64,000 nucleotides of DNA from Brevibacterium album DSM 18261 (GTDB taxonomy: Bacteria; Actinomycetota; Actinomycetes; Actinomycetales; Brevibacteriaceae), in contig NZ_AUFJ01000009.1 in the NCBI RefSeq assembly GCF_000426445.1, positions 434,001 through 498,000 on the forward strand, read 5' to 3'. Below, piece after piece: positions 18,224-28,333 of this stretch. Positions within the stretch are counted from its first letter, which is position 1. Each line of letters opens with the position of its first letter. The notes beneath the pieces are model-generated. The model was not told where the DNA came from, ran no database searches, and worked only from the letters and a program-made list of their open reading frames with translations. The translations under genes and the position numbers were made by a program.

Positions 18224-19081
18224 ATGCGAGCCATGTCCACGCCTCCGAAAGCACCCCGCACCCCCGGCCGCGACACCGGGAACCGCTCAGCCGATGCGCA
18301 GTCGAACGAACTCGGCCTGCCCCGCGCCGTCGCGATCGCATGGGGCATGCAGGAGGCTCCGCAGCGCGGCCCCAACCGCGGACTGAGCCACGAGCGGATC
18401 GTCGCCGCAGCGGCCGAGATCGCGGATGCCGAGGGCCTGGGCGCCGTGACGATGCAGGCGGTCGCCAGGGCCCTCGGCTTCACGACGATGTCCCTCTACC
18501 GCTACGTCTCCGGCAAGGACGAACTCCTGCGACTGCTCCAGGACTACGCCTTCCGCCTGCCGGAGAAGGGAGTCGCCCTGCCCGCGGACTGGCGGGAGGC
18601 CCTGCGCGCATGGGCATCGCTCCTGCGTGAGAGGCACCGCGCGCACCCCTGGGGGCTGCAGATCCCCCGGGGCCAGGTCTCCGTGCTCATGCCGAGCTCC
18701 GTGCGGGCCGCAGACCTGGGACTGCAGGCGCTCGCAGGTCTGCGGGCGGACGAGGAGGAGAAGGTCGCGGCGATCCTCATGGTGTCCCAGTTCGTCGCCT
18801 CGGTCGTCGAGCTCGAGCTCAACCTCGCGGACGAAGGAGTCCTCGCGGTCACCGCCGAGGGCGTGGATGCGCTCGCCGAGGCGATCACCCCCGCGCGCTT
18901 CCCGCACCTGGGACCGCTCATGGCGGCCGGGCGGTTCATCCCCCTCGCACCGGCCGAGGAGGACGACGGGGACCAGGTGAGCGAGGAGACCGGCGACATG
19001 GACGCGGAGTTCGAGTTCGGCCTCGGAGTCATCATCGCCGGGCTGGAGGATCTGCAGCGCGGCGACGACCAGGAGGAATGA
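18224..19081 (+). CDS. TetR-family repressor of the adjacent ABC exporter
   Basis: The 285-residue protein has an unusually long N-terminal arm (about 55 residues). The TetR helix-turn-helix follows (RIVAAAAEIADAEGLGAVTM, then ALGFTTMSLYRYVSGKDELL), and then an all-helical ligand domain typical of TetR_C_1 proteins. It ends in an acidic tail (DGDQVSEETGDMDAEFEFG). Start choice is uncertain: ATG 18224 is used here; ATG 18233 and GTG 18197 are in frame. It is divergent from the exporter genes with a 33-bp imperfect palindrome between, which suggests local drug-responsive repression. Confidence 0.85.
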   Translation: MRAMSTPPKAPRTPGRDTGNRSADAQSNELGLPRAVAIAWGMQEAPQRGPNRGLSHERIVAAAAEIADAEGLGAVTMQAVARALGFTTMSLYRYVSGKDELLRLLQDYAFRLPEKGVALPADWREALRAWASLLRERHRAHPWGLQIPRGQVSVLMPSSVRAADLGLQALAGLRADEEEKVAAILMVSQFVASVVELELNLADEGVLAVTAEGVDALAEAITPARFPHLGPLMAAGRFIPLAPAEEDDGDQVSEETGDMDAEFEFGLGVIIAGLEDLQRGDDQEE

Positions 19082-19156
19082 CTCTCCGAGCCGTCAGCAC
19101 GGCCAGAGAATCGTCAGCTCGGCCGGAAAGACCGCCCACTCACGCGGCACCGCCCC

Positions 19157-20002
19157 TCATGCGGAGCGGTACACGCGACTCGAGGCACCCTCCCGGAAGC
19201 CCAGCGAGGAGTACATGGCACGCGCCTCGGGCTGCTCCTCGCTCACCGTGAGCCGCATGCGCTCGCCGCCCAGCAGGCGCACCATGCCGGAGAGCAGCGC
19301 CGCTCCCACACCCTGCCTGCGCGCCGCAGGGTCCACCGCGACGAAGTCGATGTAGAGGGCGGAGTCCTCCGACTGGGCCGCGATGTACCCGGCCACCCGC
19401 CCGTCCAGCTGCGCCACCAGCACTGCATAGGGCTGGCCCGGATCCAGGAGCTGCCGCGCAGTCGCATAGGCGTGCGGGAACTCCGCCTCGTGCAGCCGGG
19501 CGACATGGGGCTCGTCCTCGTCCGTGGGCAGCCGGAGCACGAGGGTCGCCTCCTGCGGCGGCGCGTCCAGCGGACCGGTCAGGACGTACTCGAAATGGGC
19601 CGCCCCCGGGATCCACCCGGCGGCCCGGGCCAGCCGCGCCACGCGCGCGTTCTTCGTCGAGGCATGCATCTCATGCTCGCCGACCGGCGACTGCGCCGTC
19701 ACCGCGGACAGCAGCGCGAGCGCCTCCTCGCAGGTGACGTCGTCGCCCAGCCAGGGCCCGTGGACCCAGGAGCGCCCCACCTCCTCATCCCACTCGATGA
19801 CCGCGGCTCCCGTGATCTCACCGCTCTCGCCGGTCAGCACCCGCAGCGTCTGCGCCCAGGGCTGGTCGAGGTCGAGCAGATCGGCCTCGAGGTCGCCGTC
19901 GTCCGTTCCGAGGTAAGCACAAGCCGTCTCCGGATGCCGCTGCCGCTCTGCGATGAACTGCAGCGCACCTGTGCGATCAGCCGTGTGATGCGGTTGGCCC
20001 AT
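19157..20002 (-). CDS. GNAT acetyltransferase with two GNAT-like halves
   Basis: In the 281-residue protein the C-terminal half is a clear GNAT domain: VLRLPTDEDEPHVARLHEAE, YIDFVAVDPAARRQGVGAAL with the acetyl-CoA loop RRQGVG, and EARAMYSSLGF. The N-terminal half (TLRVLTGESGEITGAAVIEW, MHASTKNARVARLARAAGW) looks like a degenerate second GNAT fold without the loop. The family acetylates amines; the substrate is unknown. It is transcribed alone and diverges from the lipoprotein gene at 20064. Confidence 0.8.
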   Translation of the reverse strand: MGQPHHTADRTGALQFIAERQRHPETACAYLGTDDGDLEADLLDLDQPWAQTLRVLTGESGEITGAAVIEWDEEVGRSWVHGPWLGDDVTCEEALALLSAVTAQSPVGEHEMHASTKNARVARLARAAGWIPGAAHFEYVLTGPLDAPPQEATLVLRLPTDEDEPHVARLHEAEFPHAYATARQLLDPGQPYAVLVAQLDGRVAGYIAAQSEDSALYIDFVAVDPAARRQGVGAALLSGMVRLLGGERMRLTVSEEQPEARAMYSSLGFREGASSRVYRSA

Positions 20003-20063
20003 GCCTCGATACTAGACCCGATGTGACGCAGCGCACCATAGGCCGGTCTGCCATCCTTGATCC

Positions 20064-20885
20064 ATGCACGTGCCCCGCACACTCCCCCTCACCAGCGCGG
20101 CCGCTGTCCTCCTGCTGGCCGCGGGATGCGCCTCGGCGGGCACGCGGCCGGCCGGGGAGGCCTCCCCGGGGCACTCGCCCGTCATCGTCGAGGAGGTGCC
20201 GGAGGCCACCGCCGAGGCGAGCGGCTCCGCAGAGGGCGGCTCCGCGGGCGGAGGCGCGGGAGCCGGCGACCGAGCAGGGGCGAGCGCAGGCGGAGGCGGC
20301 GGACACTTCGCTCCGCCCGCGCAGGCGGAGGCGACAGCGATGCCCACGGACGTGCCCGCGGCAGGCAGCGGCGCCTGGCTCACGGCCGAGCCCGGCGACC
20401 GCACGGAGGTCGAGGACGCCTCGGCCCGCCGCTTCTCCGTCGCGATCCGCGTCGAGGAGGGGCTGCCCATCCCGCTCGAACCCACCGCGGACTTCATCAT
20501 GCGGACCCTGCGCGACGACCGCGGCTGGCAGGAGCTCGAAGGCGTGGCGTTCGCGCTCACGGACCCCGGCGGGGCCGATGCGGTCATCTCCGTGGCGAGC
20601 CCGGATACGACCGACCGCCTCTGCCTCCCCTCGCGTACCATGGGAGAGCTGTCGTGCCGCAGCGGGGACGATGTCGTCCTCAATGCGCGCCGCTGGCTGT
20701 CCGCCACGGACGAATTCGACTCCCTCGAGGTCTACAGGCAGTATCTTGTGAATCACGAGGTGGGCCACGCCCTGGGCCACGGACACGAGAGCTGCTCCGG
20801 GCCCGGCGAGCGCGCACCCCTCATGCAGCAGCAGACCAAGGGCCTGCACGGCTGCCTTCCCAATCCCTGGCCGTCCGCAGGCTGA
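20064..20885 (+). CDS. DUF3152 lipoprotein, putative zinc metalloprotease
   Basis: The 273-residue protein has a lipoprotein signal ([13 protein letters not shown], lipidated Cys22). A low-complexity Gly/Ala/Glu linker (about 25-100) is followed by a DUF3152 domain. The domain ends in [18 protein letters not shown], where H231, E232, H235 and H241 form the HExxHxxGxxH zinc motif of metzincin-like proteases, and then [16 protein letters not shown]. The four Cys residues should form disulphides outside the membrane. Its substrate is not known. The downstream LysR gene starts 12 bases later, so they may be co-transcribed. Confidence 0.8.
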   Translation: MHVPRTLPLTSAAAVLLLAAGCASAGTRPAGEASPGHSPVIVEEVPEATAEASGSAEGGSAGGGAGAGDRAGASAGGGGGHFAPPAQAEATAMPTDVPAAGSGAWLTAEPGDRTEVEDASARRFSVAIRVEEGLPIPLEPTADFIMRTLRDDRGWQELEGVAFALTDPGGADAVISVASPDTTDRLCLPSRTMGELSCRSGDDVVLNARRWLSATDEFDSLEVYRQYLVNHEVGHALGHGHESCSGPGERAPLMQQQTKGLHGCLPNPWPSAG

Positions 20886-20897
20886 GAGGTTCTCCCC

Positions 20898-21830
20898 ATG
20901 CTCGACCACCGCCTCACCGTCCTCCGCACCTTCGCCGCCTGCGGCACGGTGACCGCCGCCGCCGAGGCGCTGGGCTACTCCGCCTCCGCCGTCTCCTCCC
21001 AGCTGCGCGAGTACCAGCGCGCCCTGGGCGTCCGCCTCGTCGCCAAGGACGGGCGCGGCCTGCGCCTCACCGCGGCGGGCGCGGCCCTCGTCGAGCGCGC
21101 GGACGACCTCGTCGCCCTGTGGGAGGAGATCCACGGGCAGGTCCGCGACTCCGACCACGAGGCGGCGCCGGCCCTCCTGCGCCTGGGCGGGTTCTCGACC
21201 GCGACCGCCTCTCTGCTCTCCCCCGTCGCCGCGCACCTCCGGTCGGTCCACTCCTCCCTCGACGTCCACATCATCGAGGCCGATCCCGCCCGCTGCGTCG
21301 ACCTGCTCATCGCCGAGCGCCTCGACATGGCGGTCATCGTCGCGATGCAGGCCACGCCCGAACTGGGCGAGAGCGCCCTCGAGCAGCTCCCGCTCCTCGA
21401 CGACCCCCTCGACGTCATCGTCCCCGCGGACCATCCGCTGGTGGGCCGGCGCGCGGTGGCGCTCGAGGAGCTCGCGGGCGACCCCTGGATCACCGATCGC
21501 CCCGGCACCCCCTACCGTGCGCTGTTCGTCACGGCATTCACCGCGGCCGGCGCCACTCCGCGCGTGGCCCATCAGGTCTCGGACTGGGGCTCGCAGGAAT
21601 CGCTCGTGGGCAACGGCCTGGGCGTGGCATTCATCCCCCGGCTCATGCGGCTGAGCAGCGATTCGGGCGCCGTCCGCATCCCGCTCGAGGGCAACACCGC
21701 GCCCACGCGGAAGATCCTCGTGGTCCTCCGGCGCGGGGCCCGCTCGCACCAGATCTTCGCCGAGGTCCTCGAGGCGCTCAGGGAGACCGCCCGGAGCACG
21801 CACGTCCTCACGGAGCCGCGCGGGGACTGA
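20898..21830 (+). CDS. LysR-family transcriptional regulator
   Basis: The 310-residue protein has the LysR N-terminal helix-turn-helix (LRTFAACGTVTAAAEALGYS, then ASAVSSQLREYQRALGVRLV) and a substrate-binding domain (LLRLGGFSTATASLLSPVAA, VIVPADHPLVGRRAVALEEL, GLGVAFIPRLMR). LysR regulators usually act on a divergent or neighbouring operon, but here the upstream gene is on the same strand and no obvious target stands beside it. The target and the ligand are unknown. Confidence 0.88.
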   Translation: MLDHRLTVLRTFAACGTVTAAAEALGYSASAVSSQLREYQRALGVRLVAKDGRGLRLTAAGAALVERADDLVALWEEIHGQVRDSDHEAAPALLRLGGFSTATASLLSPVAAHLRSVHSSLDVHIIEADPARCVDLLIAERLDMAVIVAMQATPELGESALEQLPLLDDPLDVIVPADHPLVGRRAVALEELAGDPWITDRPGTPYRALFVTAFTAAGATPRVAHQVSDWGSQESLVGNGLGVAFIPRLMRLSSDSGAVRIPLEGNTAPTRKILVVLRRGARSHQIFAEVLEALRETARSTHVLTEPRGD

Positions 21831-21917
21831 GGCGCACGGGACCCGGGACGCTCGCGTCTCAGTTCCCGCTGGTGTCTCACTGCGCTTCGCTCCACCCCCC
21901 TTCGGACGAAGCGGAAC

Positions 21918-21984
21918 GAGACACGAGCGCAACCTGAGACACGAGCGCGGGCAGAGACATCAGCGCGGACTGAGACGTCACAGC
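21918..21984. repeat. Degenerate 18-bp-period repeats between convergent lysR and gntR
   Basis: GAGACACGAGCGC begins at 21918 and again at 21936. Weaker copies begin at 21954 (GAGACATCAGCGC) and 21972 (GAGACGTCA), each 18 bases apart. The last copy covers the gntR stop codon. Upstream (21865-21917), GTCTC motifs and CGCTTCG/CGAAGCG make inverted partners. The region probably works as a bidirectional terminator, but the periodicity is unexplained. Confidence 0.7.
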
Positions 21985-22739
21985 ACCGCGCGGACCTCGG
22001 TGTCGAAGTGGCGGACGTGCTCACGCGCCAGGCGTTCGGCCTCGTCCTCGTCACCGGCGAGGATCGCGCGCATGAGCGGCAGGTGCTCGCGGATGTGCTC
22101 GCGCATGACGGGCAGCCGGTCGATCATGAGGCACCACAGGCGGGTCACCAGACCGTCGAGGCGCACGAGGATCTCCTCGAGATGGGGGCTGTCCGCCGCC
22201 GCCGTGATGACCCGGTGCACGCGCACGTCCAGCTCCATGAGCGCGCGCCTGCCCTCGGCGCCGTCGTCGGGAGCAGGCCGACCCTCCGGAACAGGGGCAC
22301 CCGCCCCGACAGAGCCTGCACCAGCGGAGCCCGTCCCCGCGGAACCCGCCCCGGCGGAGCCCGTGCCCTCCACCTCGGCGACCACCTCCGCGACCGCCTC
22401 GGCCAGCGCCTCGGCGACGGAGCCGCCGCGGCCGGCGGCGGCACTGCGCGCCGCGAGCGGGAAGAGCGCCTCGCGGATGGAGGTGATCTCAGCGAGATCG
22501 GTGAGGTCCACACTCGCCGCGAACGTCCCCCGGCGGGGATAGGTGACGACGAGGTGGTCCGCCTCGAGCCGCTTGAGCGCCTCGCGCAGCGGGGTCCGGC
22601 CCACGCCGATCTCATCGGCGAGCAGGGCCTCGGAGATCGGCTCGCCGGGCGCGATGTCGAGCATCACGAGTCTGTCGCGGAGCACGCGGTAGGCCCTGGC
22701 GGCCAGGGATTCGGACTCGCCCATGTCCAGCCGGCTCAC
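21978..22739 (-). CDS. GntR/FadR-type regulator, candidate controller of betaine catabolism
   Basis: GTG at 22739 is chosen because AAGGAG lies five bases before it. The 253-residue protein has an N-terminal winged helix ([20 protein letters not shown], then [16 protein letters not shown]) and a C-terminal FCD ligand domain ([38 protein letters not shown]). The FCD domain is interrupted by an insertion of about 40 residues of Gly/Ser/Ala/Thr ([17 protein letters not shown]), encoded by imperfect tandem DNA repeats. It is divergent from soxB with the palindrome CTGATATATCAG in between, so control of the sarcosine oxidase operon is likely. Confidence 0.85.
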   Translation of the reverse strand: MSRLDMGESESLAARAYRVLRDRLVMLDIAPGEPISEALLADEIGVGRTPLREALKRLEADHLVVTYPRRGTFAASVDLTDLAEITSIREALFPLAARSAAAGRGGSVAEALAEAVAEVVAEVEGTGSAGAGSAGTGSAGAGSVGAGAPVPEGRPAPDDGAEGRRALMELDVRVHRVITAAADSPHLEEILVRLDGLVTRLWCLMIDRLPVMREHIREHLPLMRAILAGDEDEAERLAREHVRHFDTEVRAVL

Positions 22740-22793
22740 ACGTGCTCCTTCTCTTGCAAACGGGGACCGATCGCCCCTACTATAGATGCACAG

Positions 22794-22805
22794 CTGATAT
22801 ATCAG
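22794..22805. promoter_or_regulatory. Palindromic operator between gntR and soxB
   Basis: CTGATATATCAG is a perfect 12-bp palindrome in the AT-rich middle of the divergent promoter region, about 40 bp before soxB. The 11-mer GATATATCAGT starting at 22796 recurs before fdhA/gbcA at 33729. FCD-type GntR proteins bind short palindromes of this type. A GntR site is inferred. Confidence 0.65.
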
Positions 22806-22844
22806 TTGAGCACCAATATCCCAGCGGCGCGAAGGAGCGCATCC

Positions 22845-24062
22845 GTGGCCGAACAGCTGCCAGAACACCCGGCGTTCCTCTGGAGGAATCCCGACCCCAA
22901 GCCGAGCTATGACGTCATCATCGTGGGCGGAGGAGGCCACGGGCTCGCGACCGCCTACTACCTCGCGAAGGAGCACGGCATCACGAATGTCGCGATCCTC
23001 GAACGGGGCTGGCTGGCCGGCGGGAACATGGCCCGCAACACCACGATCATCCGCTCGAACTACCTGTGGGACGAGTCCGCGGGCATGTACGAGAAGTCGA
23101 TGAAGCTGTGGGAGCAGCTGCCGGAGGAGCTCGAGTACGACTTCCTGTTCTCCCAGCGAGGCGTGCTCAACGTCGCCCACACCCTCCAGGACGTCCGCGA
23201 GTCCCGCCGCCGCGTGAACGCCAATGTGCTCAACGGGGTGGACGCGGAGTGGCTCGACCCGCAGCAGGTCAAGGAGGTGTGCCCCATCATCAACATCTCC
23301 GACGACATCCGCTACCCCGTCATGGGCGCCACCTATCAGCCGCGCGCCGGCATCGCCAAGCACGATCACGTCGCCTGGGCGTTCGCGCGCAAATGCGATG
23401 AGATGGGCGTGGACATCATCCAGAACTGCGAGGTCACCGGCTTCGTCAAGGACGGCGACCGCGTGGTGGGTGTCGAGACGAACCGCGGCAGGATCGCCGC
23501 GGGCAAGGTGGGCCTCGCCGCAGCCGGGGACTCCTCCACGCTCGCGGACCTCGCCGGCTTCCGCCTGCCCATCCAGACCCACCCGCTCCAGGCGCTCGTC
23601 TCCGAGCTGTTCGAGCCCGTCCACCCCACCGTCGTCATGTCCAACCACGTGCACGTCTACGTCTCGCAGGCGCACAAGGGCGAACTCGTCATGGGGGCGG
23701 GCGTGGACTCCTTCAACGGCTACGGCCAGCGCGGCGGCTTCCACATCATCGAGGACCAGATGGCGGCCGCCGTCGAGCTGTTCCCCATCTTCTCCCGCGC
23801 GCACCTGCTGCGCACCTGGGGAGGGAACGTGGACACGACCTTCGACGCCTCGCCCATCGTCTCCCCCACCCCCATCGACGAGCTCTACGTCAACTGCGGC
23901 TGGGGCACGGGCGGCTTCAAGGGCACCCCCGGTGCGGGCTTCACCTTCGCCCACACCATCGCCACGGGCAGCCCGCACCCGCTCAACGCGCCCTTCGTCC
24001 TCGACCGCTTCGAGACCGGTCACCTCATCGACGAGCACGGCGCCGCCGCCGTCGCCCACTGA
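22845..24062 (+). CDS. soxB: Sarcosine oxidase subunit beta (heterotetrameric type)
   Basis: GTG at 22845 follows GAAGGAG at a spacing of eight. The 405-residue flavoprotein has the dinucleotide-binding motif [18 protein letters not shown] (about residues 25-42), then [20 protein letters not shown] and the C-terminal FAD-binding signature ([20 protein letters not shown]). In heterotetrameric sarcosine oxidases this subunit carries the FAD that oxidises sarcosine and binds the covalent FMN. The products are glycine, hydrogen peroxide and 5,10-methylene-THF. It leads the soxB-soxD-soxAG operon. Its length is normal for the family. Confidence 0.95.
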   Translation: MAEQLPEHPAFLWRNPDPKPSYDVIIVGGGGHGLATAYYLAKEHGITNVAILERGWLAGGNMARNTTIIRSNYLWDESAGMYEKSMKLWEQLPEELEYDFLFSQRGVLNVAHTLQDVRESRRRVNANVLNGVDAEWLDPQQVKEVCPIINISDDIRYPVMGATYQPRAGIAKHDHVAWAFARKCDEMGVDIIQNCEVTGFVKDGDRVVGVETNRGRIAAGKVGLAAAGDSSTLADLAGFRLPIQTHPLQALVSELFEPVHPTVVMSNHVHVYVSQAHKGELVMGAGVDSFNGYGQRGGFHIIEDQMAAAVELFPIFSRAHLLRTWGGNVDTTFDASPIVSPTPIDELYVNCGWGTGGFKGTPGAGFTFAHTIATGSPHPLNAPFVLDRFETGHLIDEHGAAAVAH

Positions 24063-24102
24063 CGCGCGCCCGGCAGCACGCAGATCCCAGAAAGGCCAAC
24101 CC

Positions 24103-24486
24103 ATGCTTCTCATCGACTGCCCCCACTGCGGGCCGCGCGACGAGGTCGAGTTCCACTACGGCGGCCAGGCGCACATCGCCTACCCCGAGGACCCGAAGGC
24201 TCTCAGCGACCGCGAATGGGCGGAGTACCTCTTCTACCGAGACAACCCGAGGGGCCCCTTCGCCGAGCGCTGGCAGCACTCGGTGGGCTGCCGCAAGTGG
24301 TTCAACGCCGTCCGCGACACCGCGACGTACGAGTTCCTCGCGATCTATCCGATGGGCGAGCCGGCCCCGGACCTCGTCTCGCTCGCCGCCGCGCGGGGCT
24401 CCGCCGCCGGTGCGCAGCCGTCCGGCGCAGGCAGCTCCGCCGCAGCCCCTCACCAGCCCGCACCTCTCGGGAGTGACAACGCATGA
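24103..24486 (+). CDS. soxD: Sarcosine oxidase subunit delta
   Basis: The 127-residue protein starts [20 protein letters not shown] at ATG 24103, with AGAAAGG upstream. CPHC near the N-terminus, a conserved His and SVGCRKWF supply the zinc ligands of SoxD. The conserved part ends at about residue 90 ([15 protein letters not shown]). The remaining 35 residues are an Ala/Ser/Gly/Pro tail absent from the core family. SoxD is the small zinc subunit of the heterotetramer. The stop codon overlaps the next start by four bases. Confidence 0.95.
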   Translation: MLLIDCPHCGPRDEVEFHYGGQAHIAYPEDPKALSDREWAEYLFYRDNPRGPFAERWQHSVGCRKWFNAVRDTATYEFLAIYPMGEPAPDLVSLAAARGSAAGAQPSGAGSSAAAPHQPAPLGSDNA

Positions 24487-27400
24487 CCACAACACGTCTG
24501 GGAGCCGAGCTCTCCCCCGGGCACGGCATCGACCGCAGCCGCCCGCTCACCCTCACGGTCGACGGACAGGCCGTCGAGGCCTTCGCCGGTGACACCGTGG
24601 CGAGCGCGCTCATCGCCGCCGGCCGCCCGCAGTGCGGCCCCTCCCTCTACCTCGCGCGCCCCCGCGGCATCCTGGCCGCCGGCGTCGAGGAGCCCAACGC
24701 CCTCCTCCGGGTCGAATCCACCGCACCCGGAGCGCCCTCGGAATCCATGCTCCCGGCCACGACGGTCGAGGCCCGTGACGGGCTCGAGGCGCACTGGCTG
24801 CAGGGCATGGGCGTGCTCGACCCCGCGGGCGACGGCGCCGTCTACGACCGCAAGTACGTCCACACCGACGTCCTCGTCGTGGGCGCCGGTCCTGCCGGTC
24901 TCGCCGCTGCGCGCGAGGCCGCCAAGACCGGCGCACGCACCCTCCTGGTCGACGAGCAGACCGAGGCCGGAGGCTCCCTGCTCTCCGGCCGCGGCGAGGA
25001 GATCGACGGCGGCGGGGCCGTGGACTGGGCGCGGAGCACCCTCGAGCGCCTGCACGGCCAGGAGGAGTTCACCTACCTCCCCCGGACCACCGCGATCGGC
25101 AGCTACGACGCCAACTACATCGTCGCGGTCGAGCGCCGGGCCGATGACGCCGAGGCCGCCGCCCGCCCCGGCTTCTCGCGTCAGCGGGTGTGGCACATCC
25201 GCGCACGCCGCGTCGTCCTCGCCACCGGGGCGCACGAGCGTCCCATCGTGTTCGCGGACAACGACCGGCCCGGCATCATGCTCGCCGGCGCGGTGCGCAC
25301 CTACCTCAACCGCTATGCGGCCGCTGCGGGCGAGAGCGTCGTAGTCGCGACCACCAATGACAGCGCCTACGTCCTCGTCGAGGACCTCCGCGCGGCCGGC
25401 ATCGCCGTCGCCGCCGTCGTCGACTCCCGCCCCGAGCTCTCCTCCCGCGCCCAGCAGGCGCTCGAGGCCACCGGTGTCCGCGGCGTCCTCGGCTCCGCCG
25501 TGGTCGGCACGGATGCCGCTCCGGGCGAGGCCTCCGGGTCCGGGGGCGCAGGCCGCCTCGGCGCGGTGCGGATCGCCCCGCTCGACGCCTCGGGCACGCC
25601 CGCCGGCCCCATCGAGGTCCTCGCGGCCGACACCCTCGCCGTCTCCGGCGGCCACTCCCCCGTCCTGCACCTCCACACGAACCGGAAGGGCCGCGTGGTC
25701 TGGGACGAGGAGATCGCCGGCTTCGTGCCGGAGGCCCCCGTACGGGACCAGGCCGTGGCCGGTGCCGCCAACGGCACAGGCACCCTCGCCGGTGCGCTGG
25801 CCGAGGGTGCGCGCGCAGGCTACGAGGCCGCCTCGGCGACCGGTCACACCGCCCCCCTCGTGGTGCCCGAGGCGCCCGCCGAGGCCCCTGCTGCGATCCG
25901 CCCCCTCTGGCTCGTGCCTGCGGTGGACGAGTCCGGTGCGGTCGCCGCGGGCGAGGAGCAGCTCTCCCCTGAGCTCTGGCTCTCCCACTTCGTGGACCTC
26001 CAGCGGGACCAGACCGTCGCGGACGTGCTGCGCGCCACGGGCGCCGGCATGCGCTCGGTCGAGCACATCAAGCGGTACACCTCGATCTCGACGGCCAACG
26101 ACCAGGGCAAGACCAGCAGCGTCCTCTCGATGGGCGTCATCTCCTCGATCCTGGCCGGCGCCGGGGTCGCGGATGCCTCGCCCGGCTCCGTGGGCACCTC
26201 GTCCAACCGCCCGCCCTACACGCCGGTGCCCTTCGCCGCTCTTGCCGGGCGCCGCCGTGGGGAGCTGTTCGATCCCGCGCGCGTGACGAACATCCAGCCC
26301 TGGCACCTCGCCCACGGCGCGGAGTTCGAGGACGTGGGCCAGTGGAAGCGACCCTGGTACTACCCGCAGCCGGGTGAGGACATGGATGCGGCCGTGGCTC
26401 GCGAGTGCCTGGCCGTGCGCACCTCGGTGGGCTTCCAGGACGCCTCCACGCTGGGCAAGATCGAGATCCGCGGCGAGGATGCGGCCGAGTTCGTCAACCG
26501 CATCTACACCAACGGCTTCAAGAAGCTGAAGCCCGGCAAGGGCCGCTACGGGCTCATGTGCACCCCGGACGGCATGCTGTTCGACGACGGCGTGACCCTG
26601 CGGATCGCGGACAACCGCTTCTACATGACCACCACCTCCGGCGGTGCGGCCAAGGTCCTCGACTGGCTCGAGGAGTGGCATCAGACGGAGTGGCCCGAGC
26701 TGGACGCCGTCTTCACCTCCGTCACGGAGCAGTGGAACACCATCGCCGTCGCCGGCCCCCGGTCCCGCGAGGTCATCCGCCGCATCGCCCCGGAGCTCGA
26801 CGTCTCCAATGCGGGCTTCGGCTTCATGGAGTTCCGCGAGACGGTGCTCTCCAACGGCATCCCCGCCCGGATCGCCCGCGTCTCCTTCTCCGGCGAGCTC
26901 GCATACGAGGTCAGCGTCGAGAACTTCTTCGGCCTGTCCGCCTGGAAGCTCGTCGCCGAGGCCGGCGCAGAGTTCGACATCACCCCCTACGGCACGGAGA
27001 CCATGCACGTCCTCCGCGCGGAGAAGGGCCTCGTCATCATCGGCCAGGACACGGACGGCACCGTGACCCCGCAGGACGCGGGCATGGAGTGGGCCGTGTC
27101 GAAGCTGAAGAGGGACTTCATCGGGATGCGCTCGTACTCGCGTGAGGACACCGCGCGCAGCGACCGCAAGCACATGGTCGGCGTGCTGCCGGTGGACGGG
27201 CGGACCCGCCTGGACGAGGGCGCGCAGCTCGTGGCCGCCGGCACCCCGATCACCCCGGAGGCCGGACCGGTCCCCATGATCGGCCACGTCACCTCCTCCT
27301 ACCACTCCCCCGTGCTCGGCCGGCCCTTCGGTCTGGCGATGGTGGAGAACGGCTTCAACCGCATGGGCGAGATCGTGCAGTCACCCGTGCTCACCGCCGG

Positions 27401-28205
27401 CGGCGTGGAGCTCGTGGACGTGGAGATCGTCTCCTCCGTGCTCTACGACCCGGAGGGGAAGCGCCGCGACGGCGATCCCGAGGAGGTGGCCGCCGAGACC
27501 GCCGCGCGCGAGGCGGGCGAGGCCCCGGCTCCTGCCGGCGAGCCGGTCTCCCACGACGCCGAGGCCGTGAGAGCCCTGCGCCGCTCCCCGGCCCAGGATC
27601 TCGCCGAGGAGATGGCCGCCGCTGCAGTGGCCGGCCCCTCGGGCGTCGCACTCCGCGAGCTGCCCTTCCTGCCGCAGTACGGTGTGCGGGCGGTGCCGGG
27701 CTCGGCCTCGGGAGCGCGTGTGGAGCGGGCGCTGGGCGTGGCCCTGCCCACCCGCGCGGGCCAGGTGACCGGGGACGCCGCCGGCCTCCACTGCATCTGG
27801 ATCTCGCCGGACGAGTTCCTCGCGGTGGACGCCTCGCGGGAACAGGTCCACGGCGAGGCTGAGACGGTCGCCGCCGCTCTCGACGACGACCGCCCGGGCG
27901 CCGGGCGCCTGCCCGGCCAGGTCATGGACCTCTCCGGCAACCGCACCGTCCTCGAGCTCTCCGGACCCAGCGCGCGCGGGGTGCTGGAGAAGGGCGCTCA
28001 TGTGGACCTGCACCCGCGCGCCTTCGCGGTGGGACAGGCCGCGTCCACACTCCTCGGCCCGGTTCCCGTCATCGTGCACCGGACCGGCGAGGAGACCTTC
28101 CGCATCCTGCCCCGCTCGTCCTTCGCCGAGTACATGGTGCGCTGGCTGCTCGACGGCATGCACGAGTACCGGACCGCAGCGGAGCAGACCGCGGCCGCCG
28201 GCTGA
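24483..28205 (+). CDS. soxA: Fused sarcosine oxidase alpha and gamma subunits
   Basis: This 1240-residue protein joins two subunits that are normally separate. Residues 1-1005 match SoxA: an N-terminal 2Fe-2S-like fold ([20 protein letters not shown]), an NAD-binding domain ([20 protein letters not shown]), and the GcvT-like folate-binding domain ([40 protein letters not shown]). A linker rich in Ala/Glu follows at about 1000-1025. Residues about 1028-1237 match the SoxG gamma subunit ([52 protein letters not shown]). No separate soxG gene is present, and reading frame and codon use are continuous across the join. The enzyme transfers the sarcosine methyl group to THF. It overlaps soxD by ATGA. 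Confidence 0.93.
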   Translation: MTTTRLGAELSPGHGIDRSRPLTLTVDGQAVEAFAGDTVASALIAAGRPQCGPSLYLARPRGILAAGVEEPNALLRVESTAPGAPSESMLPATTVEARDGLEAHWLQGMGVLDPAGDGAVYDRKYVHTDVLVVGAGPAGLAAAREAAKTGARTLLVDEQTEAGGSLLSGRGEEIDGGGAVDWARSTLERLHGQEEFTYLPRTTAIGSYDANYIVAVERRADDAEAAARPGFSRQRVWHIRARRVVLATGAHERPIVFADNDRPGIMLAGAVRTYLNRYAAAAGESVVVATTNDSAYVLVEDLRAAGIAVAAVVDSRPELSSRAQQALEATGVRGVLGSAVVGTDAAPGEASGSGGAGRLGAVRIAPLDASGTPAGPIEVLAADTLAVSGGHSPVLHLHTNRKGRVVWDEEIAGFVPEAPVRDQAVAGAANGTGTLAGALAEGARAGYEAASATGHTAPLVVPEAPAEAPAAIRPLWLVPAVDESGAVAAGEEQLSPELWLSHFVDLQRDQTVADVLRATGAGMRSVEHIKRYTSISTANDQGKTSSVLSMGVISSILAGAGVADASPGSVGTSSNRPPYTPVPFAALAGRRRGELFDPARVTNIQPWHLAHGAEFEDVGQWKRPWYYPQPGEDMDAAVARECLAVRTSVGFQDASTLGKIEIRGEDAAEFVNRIYTNGFKKLKPGKGRYGLMCTPDGMLFDDGVTLRIADNRFYMTTTSGGAAKVLDWLEEWHQTEWPELDAVFTSVTEQWNTIAVAGPRSREVIRRIAPELDVSNAGFGFMEFRETVLSNGIPARIARVSFSGELAYEVSVENFFGLSAWKLVAEAGAEFDITPYGTETMHVLRAEKGLVIIGQDTDGTVTPQDAGMEWAVSKLKRDFIGMRSYSREDTARSDRKHMVGVLPVDGRTRLDEGAQLVAAGTPITPEAGPVPMIGHVTSSYHSPVLGRPFGLAMVENGFNRMGEIVQSPVLTAGGVELVDVEIVSSVLYDPEGKRRDGDPEEVAAETAAREAGEAPAPAGEPVSHDAEAVRALRRSPAQDLAEEMAAAAVAGPSGVALRELPFLPQYGVRAVPGSASGARVERALGVALPTRAGQVTGDAAGLHCIWISPDEFLAVDASREQVHGEAETVAAALDDDRPGAGRLPGQVMDLSGNRTVLELSGPSARGVLEKGAHVDLHPRAFAVGQAASTLLGPVPVIVHRTGEETFRILPRSSFAEYMVRWLLDGMHEYRTAAEQTAAAG

Positions 28206-28215
28206 CCGCTGACGG

Positions 28216-28262
28216 CCGGGGCGGTGCCCGGCGGACCTCTGCTCCGCCGGGCGCCGCCCCGG
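28216..28262 (+). terminator. Strong hairpin after soxA-soxG
   Basis: The 20-bp arms (28216-28235 and 28243-28262) pair with one mismatch around a 7-base loop, starting 10 bases after the stop codon. It may end most sox transcripts, leaving purU to a readthrough or its own promoter in the 70 bp that follow. Confidence 0.75.
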
Positions 28263-28333
28263 TCCCCTCCCCTTCTCCCTCCGACCCGGACGATGCTGTC
28301 CGGACACCACACCTCTCACCCAGGAGAACCGAC

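Noticed and set aside
22300..22420. Tandem repeats in gntR as a possible frameshifted pseudogene
   Set aside because: The frame stays open and both halves of the FCD domain are intact, so it is an insertion and not a break.
24450..27305. Very long open frame (about 950 codons) on the strand opposite soxA-soxG
   Set aside because: It is antisense to a gene with clear homology throughout. High GC removes stop codons from opposite frames, and its composition (Gly/Arg/His/Asp-rich) is that of a shadow frame.
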